64,000 bases of DNA from Novosphingobium album (ex Hu et al. 2023) (lineage in GTDB: Bacteria > Pseudomonadota > Alphaproteobacteria > Sphingomonadales > Sphingomonadaceae). The position numbers were made by a program, and so were the translations under genes. The DNA is taken from positions 62,001-126,000 of the forward strand of contig NZ_JALHLE010000003.1 of NCBI RefSeq assembly GCF_022832385.1, written 5' to 3'. The notes under the pieces are model-generated. The model was not told where the DNA came from. It was given only the letters and a program-made list of their open reading frames with translations, and searched no databases. Of the stretch, positions 57,410 to 64,000 are shown piece after piece; within the stretch, counting starts at the first letter, position 1; every line of letters begins with the position of its first letter.

Positions 57410-58384
57410 CTAGCGAGCGGCCTCTCTAGGCATCGCCGCCGAGGCCAGCAACCCGCCAATTTCCATTATGAGGAGCCCGGCATCGAAATTGTAGATGGGC
57501 GCCTGCGAACTCAGCGCGGTCAGCGTGCCATGCGCCTCGATAATCTTCATCTGCCGCGCGCGGGACGCATCGGGCAATTCGGCGACGAGCACACTGCGCG
57601 CCAGCTCCAGCGCCGCAAGCTGCCGGTCGCGCGGGGGGCGCGCGCCCATTTCCTCGGCCAGGGCACCGCGAAGATGAAAATCCGCATCGCCCTGCCGCAG
57701 GATCTGCATCATCAGGCGGTGAATGTTGCCGAGGTCGTGCTCAACAAAATTGAGCGCCACGCCGGGCGATCCCCGGGAGGCTGCGATGGCCGCCGCGCGT
57801 GCTTCGGCGCCGGCCTCTGGCACATCGCGCCGGATCACCGCGTCAAGTTCATCCGGCCTCAGTTCCGCGAACCGCAGCACCCGACAGCGCGAACGCACCG
57901 TAGGCAGCAGCCGGCCCGGTTGATGGGTGATCAGCAGGAAATAGGTCCCTACCGGGGGCTCCTCAAGGCTCTTGAGCAGCGCGTTGACCGCGTTCTTTTC
58001 CAGATCGTCGGCCGGATCGATGATGATCGCGCGGCGGTTGCCCAGCGTCGGCCGCGTAGTCAGCCGGTGCTGCATCTGCCGGATCTGGTCGATCGTGATG
58101 TTGCGCTTGGTCTGGTAGGGCTTGCCCTCGGCCTTCTTCTTGGCCTCGTCGTCGTTGGACGGCAGGTGTTCAAGGATATGGATATCCGGGTGCGAGGCGA
58201 TGTCAGGCAGTTTGCCGCCCGGTTCCCTGACCAGCTCGGCCGCGGCTGCCCGCGCGAAGGCCCGCTTGCCGAGCCCCTTGGCACCAGACAGCAACCAGGC
58301 GTGGTGCATGCGCTCCGAAGCAATGGCGGAAAGCCATTCCTGCCAGGCCGCTTCCTGTCCGATAAAGGGTTTCGGCCGGCTCAT
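57410..58384 (-). CDS. holB: DNA polymerase III delta-prime subunit
   Basis: 324-residue clamp-loader subunit. Walker A is degenerate (GAKGLGKRAF), as expected for a subunit that does not hydrolyse ATP; VIIDPADDLEKNAVNALLKSLEEPP and TVRSRCRVLRF (the SRC motif) identify it. It overlaps tmk by 4 bases, the common tmk-holB arrangement. Confidence 0.95.
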   Translation of the reverse strand: MSRPKPFIGQEAAWQEWLSAIASERMHHAWLLSGAKGLGKRAFARAAAAELVREPGGKLPDIASHPDIHILEHLPSNDDEAKKKAEGKPYQTKRNITIDQIRQMQHRLTTRPTLGNRRAIIIDPADDLEKNAVNALLKSLEEPPVGTYFLLITHQPGRLLPTVRSRCRVLRFAELRPDELDAVIRRDVPEAGAEARAAAIAASRGSPGVALNFVEHDLGNIHRLMMQILRQGDADFHLRGALAEEMGARPPRDRQLAALELARSVLVAELPDASRARQMKIIEAHGTLTALSSQAPIYNFDAGLLIMEIGGLLASAAMPREAAR

Positions 58385-59028
58385 GGTGTAGTCAGCAGCG
58401 GCGCCAGTGCCGCAAGAACACCCGAGTGGGTCTCGGCAGGCGTGCCGTTGCCATCGATGCGGGCAAAGCGTTGCGGTTCGCTGCCTGCAAACGCAGCAAA
58501 GGCTTCCGCTACACGCGTATGGTAGGCGGCGCCGCGCCCGCCGATCCGATCGGTGCCGTCGGTATCGCGCAGAGCAAGCCGTTTTGCCGCCTCACCGGGC
58601 GCCACTTCGATCAGCAGCGTCAGATCGGGCAGGAAGCCCATGCTACCAATGGCGTGCAGTGTAAGGATATCGACGTCGGAAAGTCCGCCGCCGCCGCCCT
58701 GATAGGCCCGGCTCGAATCGAGGAACCGGTCGCACACGACCCATGCTCCCCGCGCCAGAGCCGGGCGGATCAGCTGTTCGACGTGGTCGGACCGCGCCGC
58801 CGCGAACAACAGCGCTTCGGCGCGGGAATTCCAACCCGGACCGTCGTCCCCCGGCACGCCTTCGAGAATCAGCTTGCGGATCGCCTCGGCGCCGGGCGTG
58901 CCGCCGGGTTCACGGGTCACGACAACGTCAATTCCGCGCGTGCGCAGGGCCTCGGCAAGAAGGCGCGCCTGCGTGGACTTGCCCGCCCCTTCCCCGCCTT
59001 CCAATGCGATGAATCGTCCCGTGGTCAT
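58381..59028 (-). CDS. tmk: Thymidylate kinase
   Basis: 215-residue kinase making dTDP from dTMP. The P-loop is EGGEGAGKST at about 10-19, VTREPGGT binds the substrate, and DRFLDSSRAYQGGGGG is the catalytic segment with a lid. Standard length. It overlaps the D-Ala-D-Ala carboxypeptidase gene by 4 bases and holB by 4. Confidence 0.96.
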   Translation of the reverse strand: MTTGRFIALEGGEGAGKSTQARLLAEALRTRGIDVVVTREPGGTPGAEAIRKLILEGVPGDDGPGWNSRAEALLFAAARSDHVEQLIRPALARGAWVVCDRFLDSSRAYQGGGGGLSDVDILTLHAIGSMGFLPDLTLLIEVAPGEAAKRLALRDTDGTDRIGGRGAAYHTRVAEAFAAFAGSEPQRFARIDGNGTPAETHSGVLAALAPLLTTP

Positions 59029-60185
59029 GAAAACAGGTTGATAAGCCCGTTGCGCAGCCTGTCCAGCGGCCCCGCCTTGCCGACGTCGCGCCCGGCAAAA
59101 AGCGGAACGCGGCCGGGCGCCAGGCCCTGCACCCTGATCTCCAGTTCTCCGACCTCGTCCCCCTTGCGGATCGGGGCCATCAACGGCCCTTTGTAATGGA
59201 CCGCGAGCGTAACCTTGGCCTTGCTGCCGCTGGGCATAGTGGCGTGAACTTCGCGGTTGGCGACGAGGGGAACGCTCAGGTCAGCGCCGTCCTGCACCTG
59301 CGCTTCGGCAAGGGGCTGCCCCTTGTCGAACAGATGGCGGGCCGTCCACGCGGAAAAGCCCCATTCAAGCAAGGCACGGGCCGCGGCATCGCGGACCGGT
59401 GTGGTCGGCGATCCGGCCAGCACCATTACCAGCCGGCGGCCTTCGCGTTCGGCAGTGCCGACGAAGTTGTAACCTGCCTCGCGCGTATAGCCGGTCTTGA
59501 TCCCGTCCGCGCCGGGCACGACCCCGACCGTCGGGTCGTGGCTGCGCATGGCGACGTCGCCCGCGTGCCCATGCCAGTACCAGTGCTTATGACCGGAAAA
59601 TTCGCGATAGAGATCCGGGTAGCGCGTGATCATGGCATCGGCGAGCTTCACCATGTCGCGAGCCGTGACATAAGTCTGCCCCTCGTCCATCCACCCGTTC
59701 GGTGTGTTGTAGTGGCTGCGGGTCATGCCAAGCCGCCGCGCGGCGTCGTTCATCTTGCCGGTCCACGCTTGCACACTACCCGCATAGCCTTCCGCAAGCA
59801 CGACGCACGCATCGTTCGCCGATTGAGTCATGATGCCGTGAAGCAGATCGCGCGTGGTGGGGCGGTCGTGGACCGTCAGGTACATGTTGGTACCCTTGGC
59901 GAACCACTCCTTTTCGGTTTCGGGCCGTTCGGCAAAGACCCGGTCGAGCGGAAGCCGTCCGGCACTGATTTCTTCGAAGGCAACAAAGGCGGTCATCACC
60001 TTGGTGACCGAAGCGGGCAGGAAAGGCGTATCCGGGTGGCGCTGTTCCAGTACCTGCCCCGATCCGAGATCGACCAGCAGGCTGACCGGGATCGGCGCCA
60101 GTTCCGCAGGCGGGCTGGGAACGACTGCATGGGCGGCGCCTGCGGTCACGGCAACCGCCAGCCCGAACGAAACGATAGACTTCAA
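59025..60185 (-). CDS. D-alanyl-D-alanine carboxypeptidase (DacA/DacC-type PBP)
   Basis: 386-residue low-molecular-weight PBP trimming pentapeptides in the periplasm. After the signal peptide (SFGLAVAVTAGAAHA) the active site SVTK has Ser at 59, with SAND as the SxN motif and DGIKTGYT as KTG. A C-terminal beta domain and an amphipathic tail (DRLRNGLINLFS) anchor it to the membrane. No ATG suits: a TTG at 60185, 7 bases after GGGAGAAG, places the signal peptide at the start; the longer frame from 60251 is less likely. Third in the operon, after the lytic transglycosylase and SPOR genes. Confidence 0.93.
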   Translation of the reverse strand: MKSIVSFGLAVAVTAGAAHAVVPSPPAELAPIPVSLLVDLGSGQVLEQRHPDTPFLPASVTKVMTAFVAFEEISAGRLPLDRVFAERPETEKEWFAKGTNMYLTVHDRPTTRDLLHGIMTQSANDACVVLAEGYAGSVQAWTGKMNDAARRLGMTRSHYNTPNGWMDEGQTYVTARDMVKLADAMITRYPDLYREFSGHKHWYWHGHAGDVAMRSHDPTVGVVPGADGIKTGYTREAGYNFVGTAEREGRRLVMVLAGSPTTPVRDAAARALLEWGFSAWTARHLFDKGQPLAEAQVQDGADLSVPLVANREVHATMPSGSKAKVTLAVHYKGPLMAPIRKGDEVGELEIRVQGLAPGRVPLFAGRDVGKAGPLDRLRNGLINLFS

Positions 60186-60247
60186 GACCCGACTTCTCCC
60201 GCACGCCCGCGCGGGGCGCCAAATGCGTGCGGCGCCGGTACTGCCGG

Positions 60248-61216
60248 TCAATCCGCTGACTGGATTCGGGCATCCTTATAGCCAGCGTTCCGGACCTTCT
60301 CCAGCGCCGGAGCGGCTTGTGCACGGTTTGCAAAGGGCCCGGTGCTCACGATCCAGAACTTGCCCGTCCTTGTGACGTTGCCACCTAGCTGTTTGGCGGC
60401 CTTGCGGGCATTGGCTTCGACCGAAAATGCCCCGGCCCGGACCAAGAGCGAACCTTTCGGCGCAGGCGGGGCGGCGGAGGCCACTGGAGGCTTCGCGGCT
60501 TCTGGCTTTGGCATCGCGGCCGGAACGGGCTTGGCAGCCTTTGCTGGCGTGGAAAGCTTAGCGGGAGCGGGTTTCTGAGCAGCCGCCTTGGGTGTCGGAA
60601 CCGGCGCGGGCTTGTCCGTCATTGCCGGCATCGACGGCGGGGTGGAAGGCGGCGGCAAAAGGGGTGACTGGTCGGCCAGTTTGCGGCGAAGAACCTTGAG
60701 CAGCCCATCCGGCGTTGCCATCCGCTCCGGCGCGCGTTCGCCCATCCGCAGCATGGCCCGTTCCTGCTCGGGCGGATTGACCCGCCTTACCCGCACCGGC
60801 GCGTGGCTGCCCGGCACGATACCAAGCTGCTGCGCCGCCATCGGTGACAGCTCGACCAGCACGTCGTTGACCATTGGCCCGCGCCGTTCAAGCCGCACAA
60901 GAATGGTCTTTCCGCTCGCGAGCGAAGTAACCTCGACATAGCAGGGCAGCGGCAGTGTCTTGTGTGCACCGGTCACCCCGGCAAGGCTGATATCGCCAAC
61001 CGAAGCGTCGCCCACGGCGTCGTAGTTGAGCTGGTCGGTCGGCGTCCAGACGGTCTGGCCAATCGTGAAAGGCTGCCCAATCACCACCGGATAATCGGCG
61101 GCAGGGCCCGTAACCGGCGCAGGCTGCTTGTCCTTGTGGTCCCTGGCGCTGGCCGCACCCGTGCCGAGCAGAATCAGAACCGCAAGCGGCAGGACACGGT
61201 TAACGGGCAATCTCAT
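60248..61216 (-). CDS. RlpA-like protein with C-terminal SPOR domain
   Basis: 322-residue exported septal-ring-type protein. A Sec signal (LAVLILLGTGAASA) precedes an RlpA double-psi beta-barrel (about 60-150), a Pro/Ala/Lys-rich linker (about 185-245), and a C-terminal SPOR domain (GSLLVRAGAFSVEANARKAAKQL) that binds denuded glycan at the septum. RlpA is a lytic transglycosylase using a His and an Asp. The His region AHKTLP is present, but where active RlpA has INDRGPF this protein has LERRGPM, so the Asp is missing and catalysis is doubtful. The ATG at 61216 is preferred over a TTG at 61222; it overlaps the upstream gene by 17 bases. Confidence 0.86.
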   Translation of the reverse strand: MRLPVNRVLPLAVLILLGTGAASARDHKDKQPAPVTGPAADYPVVIGQPFTIGQTVWTPTDQLNYDAVGDASVGDISLAGVTGAHKTLPLPCYVEVTSLASGKTILVRLERRGPMVNDVLVELSPMAAQQLGIVPGSHAPVRVRRVNPPEQERAMLRMGERAPERMATPDGLLKVLRRKLADQSPLLPPPSTPPSMPAMTDKPAPVPTPKAAAQKPAPAKLSTPAKAAKPVPAAMPKPEAAKPPVASAAPPAPKGSLLVRAGAFSVEANARKAAKQLGGNVTRTGKFWIVSTGPFANRAQAAPALEKVRNAGYKDARIQSAD

Positions 61217-62231
61217 CAGCAAGCAATCCCACGGACATGGCGTAGTAATTCGAGCAATTGTACTGAAGGATAACCCGATAATTCCCGGTTAACAGATAGG
61301 CGGGCGTGCCCGGCCCATCGGGCTGGAACACCGTGGCCAGAACCTCGTTGCCGATCGGCGCCAGCGGTGCCACGCCCAGAGAGCGCCATTCGGCAACGGT
61401 CTTCCACTGCGAATGGCGCGCATGCACCTTTTCACAGGTCGGCGAGACCAGCTTGGTGGCATAAGCACTGACGTCGAAACCCGAAGGCACGGCCGCCCTC
61501 ACGCCCCAGGGTTCCCCGGAGCGCCAGCCAGCATCGCGAAAATAGTTGGCGATGGATGCAATCGCATCGGCCGCACTGAAGAGGTCGGTGCGGCCATCAC
61601 CGTCACCATCCACTGCAAGCTTCAGATAGACGCTGGGCAGGAATTGCGGATAACCGAAGGCACCTGCCCAGCTGCCCTTGAGCGTGCTGCGCGGCACGCC
61701 GCGGTCTATCATCTTCATCAACGCGATCAGCTCGCCTTCGAAAAGTTCGCGCCTGCGGCCCTCCCAGGCCAGCGTGGCCAGCGAGCGGGCCAGATCGAAA
61801 TCACCGGTATAACTGCCGAAATTGGTCTCATGCCCCCAGATCGCGAAAAGAATCGAAGCTGGCACATCATACCGCCGCTCGATCGCCGGCAGCATCGACG
61901 CCATCGAAGCGTAGCGCGCACGCCCCCTGCTCACGATCGAACTGCCGACGTGCCGGGCGATATAAGGCGCCAGCGGCGGCGGCCCGCCCTGGCTGCCCGG
62001 CTGCGAGGTATCCAGATCGATGACGCGCTGGTTCGGGGTCAAGCCTGCCAGCGTGCTGGTGATCGTCGCTTCGCTCACCCCGTCGCGCCGCGCGTGGCTG
62101 GCGACGGTCTGCATATAGGCCGAAAAGCTCTCCTGCTGCGCATCCGCCCGCATTGAGGGCAAAGGCAGGGCAGCAAGACAAAGGACCAGAGCGGAAATGC
62201 GTAGCATGCTGAATTTCGAGAGAGAAATCAT
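61200..62231 (-). CDS. Lytic murein transglycosylase (MltB-like)
   Basis: 343-residue exported lytic transglycosylase of the MltB/SLT fold that cleaves MurNAc-GlcNAc with 1,6-anhydro formation. The catalytic Glu is in IWGHETNFG, with GAFGYPQFLPSVY and DGDGRTDLFSAADAIASIANYF as family markers. The signal region is ISALVLCLAALPLPSMRADA. The ATG at 62231 is chosen; 62207 is possible. First gene of the operon, divergent from tRNA-Ser with 143 bases between. Confidence 0.93.
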   Translation of the reverse strand: MISLSKFSMLRISALVLCLAALPLPSMRADAQQESFSAYMQTVASHARRDGVSEATITSTLAGLTPNQRVIDLDTSQPGSQGGPPPLAPYIARHVGSSIVSRGRARYASMASMLPAIERRYDVPASILFAIWGHETNFGSYTGDFDLARSLATLAWEGRRRELFEGELIALMKMIDRGVPRSTLKGSWAGAFGYPQFLPSVYLKLAVDGDGDGRTDLFSAADAIASIANYFRDAGWRSGEPWGVRAAVPSGFDVSAYATKLVSPTCEKVHARHSQWKTVAEWRSLGVAPLAPIGNEVLATVFQPDGPGTPAYLLTGNYRVILQYNCSNYYAMSVGLLADEIAR

Positions 62232-62374
62232 CGCGGTGAATTTCGCACAAACAACCGGTCTTGCAAACCGCTCGGCCATCTCCGTCGTGGACAGACTGGC
62301 GCACGTGCAATGCCATTCACCGATGAAGACCCTCTTGCGCCAGCCACGCATTGAGCTATGCGCGAAAAGGCAGC

Positions 62375-62464
62375 GGACAGGTGGCCGAGTGGTTTAAGGC
62401 AGCGGTCTTGAAAACCGCCGTGGGTTTACGCTCACCGTGGGTTCGAATCCCACCCTGTCCGCCA
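62375..62464 (+). tRNA. tRNA-Ser (anticodon TGA)
   Basis: 90-base class II tRNA with encoded CCA. The acceptor stem is GGACAGG/CCTGTCC, the anticodon loop CTTGAAA (anticodon TGA, codon UCA), a long variable arm follows, and the T-arm contains GGTTCGAATCC. tRNA-Ser genes are frequent integration sites; the sequence beyond it changes character. Confidence 0.97.
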
Positions 62465-62538
62465 ATTTACATTTCCAACATCCCCAGCGCCCCCTGAACA
62501 TCGCAAGTATCTGAACTTCATGCCCGCCATGCAGCGCC

Positions 62539-62727
62539 TTGCGATGCCTTACCACCCCGCAGCCAGCCCAACCGAAATGCAGGAAGTGTGGTGCCAAGAC
62601 ACGAGCCGGAACGCCATGCGAGCGCCGGAATATTCATCGGATCGGCCGCTGTAAGCTGCACGGAGGGCATGAACACCAGGCCTCGACGATACAGGCAAAG
62701 CGACGACCGCAGGCGCAAACCCCATGA
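62539..62727 (+). pseudogene. Short HGGxSTG-type zinc-motif protein fragment
   Basis: A 62-residue frame with KCRKCGAKTRAGTPC and GRCKLHGG, the Cys/His pattern of HGGxSTG-domain proteins common on phages and integrated elements. After HGG the expected STGPRT continuation is lost in this frame. The start is only TTG, with no ribosome site, and ATGs just upstream are out of frame. It is more likely a decayed remnant than an active gene. Confidence 0.5.
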
Positions 62728-62830
62728 AAGGGTGAGAAATGCTGAATCTTGGACACTTCGCTTGTGCGGACAAGCTCCGGCGCGGCCATGGCCACACTGG
62801 AAACAACAGGCAAACCCTGCTGCTGAGCCG

Positions 62831-63220
62831 TTAAATATTGATCGTCAAAATTGGACTTGAATCCTGCTCGGGCACGAACCTTTTCAAGCGCCTGGCCTCC
62901 GGCGTCGCTGCGCGTTGCGACATGCCTCCTGTGACCGAATCGTCACTTCCTGCGGGCGACGATGGAACAATGCCCGTCGTATCATTCCGCTCTATCTCAA
63001 GGTGCCACCTGGACCCAGGCGCGCTCTGCTTCCGCACCAGGACAATGGCCTCGTCGAACCTGGTTTGATGCGCATTTATGGCTTCCAGGGCCCGGTTCCG
63101 ATCTCGGTCAGCCTCTTGCAGCCGAGCCGTCGCATCCGCTAACGCCTCCCCCGCCTTGCGCAATTCACTCTGAATTGCAGCCAGGTCAGGCAAATCGTTC
63201 GTCGAACCATTACTCGACAT
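62831..63220 (-). CDS. Hypothetical protein with N-terminal coiled coil
   Basis: 129-residue protein with no recognised family. Residues about 10-60 form a charged heptad-rich helix (AAIQSELRKAGEALADATARLQEADRDRNRALEAI, positions 14-48); the rest is Ser/Thr/Arg-rich and probably disordered. The ATG at 63220 follows GGAGGG at good spacing, which supports a real gene. It stands alone in the tail after tRNA-Ser. Confidence 0.62.
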   Translation of the reverse strand: MSSNGSTNDLPDLAAIQSELRKAGEALADATARLQEADRDRNRALEAINAHQTRFDEAIVLVRKQSAPGSRWHLEIERNDTTGIVPSSPAGSDDSVTGGMSQRAATPEARRLKRFVPEQDSSPILTINI

Positions 63221-63517
63221 GGTCCCTCCAACGTCCCGCTTAGTGGTTTGAAAACCAGCATTTTTAACCCATCCTTGCAGCGACCTACAAGTGATTCAAA
63301 GTAGGTATAAAATTGCTTTTTAGGGGTAGGTATTTATTGCGCGCTCAATCTAGGCCGCGTGGCATATTTCCAGGTGAAAATTATGTTCACACCGATATAC
63401 AAATCATCGGGCGGTGCGGCTGAATGCACAAGACCAACGGATTACCCACAATACCATTTTAAAAAATGACATCTTTTCATAAAACATATAATAAAATTAC
63501 AATGGAATAAATCAGAA
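63221..63517. other. AT-rich non-coding gap
   Basis: About 300 bases with no gene. GC drops sharply relative to the rest of the window. It contains two copies of GTAGGTAT (near 63302 and 63331) and the perfect palindrome CATTTTAAAAAATG (63455-63468). Likely promoter region for the small membrane gene and/or the edge of acquired DNA. Confidence 0.6.
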
Positions 63518-63781
63518 ATGGCAACATCCTCAAAACCACCAGACCACCTATGGTTTATGATCGCCGCCATTTCATTTCCAATATCTTTACTTATCCTGAA
63601 TTTAGTCTGGTCTAAGCAACTCTGGAAAGGATGGGAAATTTATGCAATCTCCATGATCGCCCTTATCCCAACAATATTATTTATATGTCTTGGGATTTAT
63701 TTCTGGCGGGAGCGAAGGGTCAGGAAGGCCCAGGAAGATCAGATTGAAGAATTTCTTCGCGACATGATGCGTGACGAATAG
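63518..63781 (+). CDS. Small hypothetical membrane protein
   Basis: 87 residues: two hydrophobic helices (FMIAAISFPISLLILNLVW and AISMIALIPTILFICLGIYF) and a charged C-terminal helix (RRVRKAQEDQIEEFLRDMMR). No recognised family. AT-rich codons unlike the housekeeping genes suggest recent acquisition. The upstream ribosome site is weak (GGAATA). Confidence 0.62.
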   Translation: MATSSKPPDHLWFMIAAISFPISLLILNLVWSKQLWKGWEIYAISMIALIPTILFICLGIYFWRERRVRKAQEDQIEEFLRDMMRDE

Positions 63782-63931
63782 AGGCACTTCCACCATTCAT
63801 GTCGCCAGGCCAATCGGGTTCAACTTGATGACAGCGCCTGTCATTCAAGACTGAACACCAACTCCGCCTAACCGGAGCGGAAATGTGCCCCCATTGTCGC
63901 TGGCGCGGTCTATTTCCCGCCCACATCCCGA

Positions 63932-64000
63932 TCAGGCTTTGGGCGCGGGCGGTGCCAGGCGCGATACAGAAGAATTTGCTGTCTGCTCACCTGCTTGCCA
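63932..64000 (-). CDS. Possible C-terminus of a gene running off the right edge
   Basis: A stop (TGA at 63932-63934, minus strand) closes an open frame of 22 codons to the window end, ending SRLAPPAPKA. Too short to identify. High GC contrasts with the preceding AT-rich gene. Confidence 0.3.
   Translation of the reverse strand, partial: WQAGEQTANSSVSRLAPPAPKA

Noticed and set aside
62465..64000. Direct repeat of the tRNA-Ser 3' end (attachment site)
   Set aside because: I found no second copy of the tRNA end inside the window; it may lie further right.

Overview
This is a GC-rich alphaproteobacterial chromosome segment, most likely from the order Sphingomonadales (Novosphingobium or a close relative is my best guess). 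The basis is gene content and order: a RibB with an N-terminal helix-turn-helix, a PEP-CTERM protein beside a TPR lipoprotein, the run lytic transglycosylase - SPOR protein - D-Ala-D-Ala carboxypeptidase - tmk - holB - metG - tatD - MBL hydrolase, and a sphingomonad-type dispersed palindrome. The species is not proven by the sequence alone.

Layout. 1-7.6 kb: a partial riboflavin-synthesis gene, a short-chain dehydrogenase, and a lipoprotein PQQ/heme alcohol dehydrogenase divergent from a TetR - MEKHLA - glycerate-kinase-like operon, then a BrkB-type membrane protein. 7.7-14.5 kb: tamA-tamB plus a tiny lipoprotein (outer-membrane assembly). 14.5-20.6 kb: two identical tRNA-Lys genes and the rod-shape cluster mreB-mreC-mreD-mrdA-rodA on the minus strand. 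20.7-25.2 kb: mutL with a lipoprotein gene, a decayed phosphodiesterase, a glutaredoxin-MauE fusion and ychF. 25.3-31.1 kb: TPR lipoprotein, PEP-CTERM protein, pth, rplY and two tandem TraB/GumN proteins. 31.2-37.3 kb: glyQ, glyS and ppdK, with a palindromic repeat between glyQ and glyS and a compositionally odd stretch inside glyS. 37.3-46.5 kb: methyltransferase, ComF, hisI, dienelactone hydrolase, cysK, an MFS exporter, a ZnuD-like TonB receptor with a probable Zur site, PilZ and tyrS. 46.7-54 kb: DOMON-like/NamZ pair, SnoaL-like lipoprotein, a MoxR/VWA operon carrying two GFA-type zinc proteins and a DUF817 membrane protein, and a NYN-domain protein. 54.1-62.2 kb: the long overlapping minus-strand operon from lytic transglycosylase down to MBL hydrolase and a 61-residue membrane protein. 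62.4-64 kb: tRNA-Ser followed by a less organised, partly AT-rich tail with small orphan genes, which looks like the edge of an accessory region.

How it fits together. Most genes are housekeeping: envelope growth and shape (mre/mrd, DacC-type PBP, lytic transglycosylase, TamAB, NamZ), translation (glyQS, tyrS, metG, pth, rplY, three tRNAs) and replication/repair (holB, tmk, mutL). Many starts overlap the previous stop by 1-4 bases, so long operons are likely. I did not find a clearly new multi-gene system. The most interesting items are the HTH-RibB-RibX fusion with a nearby perfect inverted repeat, the MoxR-GFA-GFA-DUF817-VWA operon, the RlpA-like protein lacking its expected catalytic Asp, the segment of foreign-looking composition inside glyS, and the glutaredoxin-MauE fusion.
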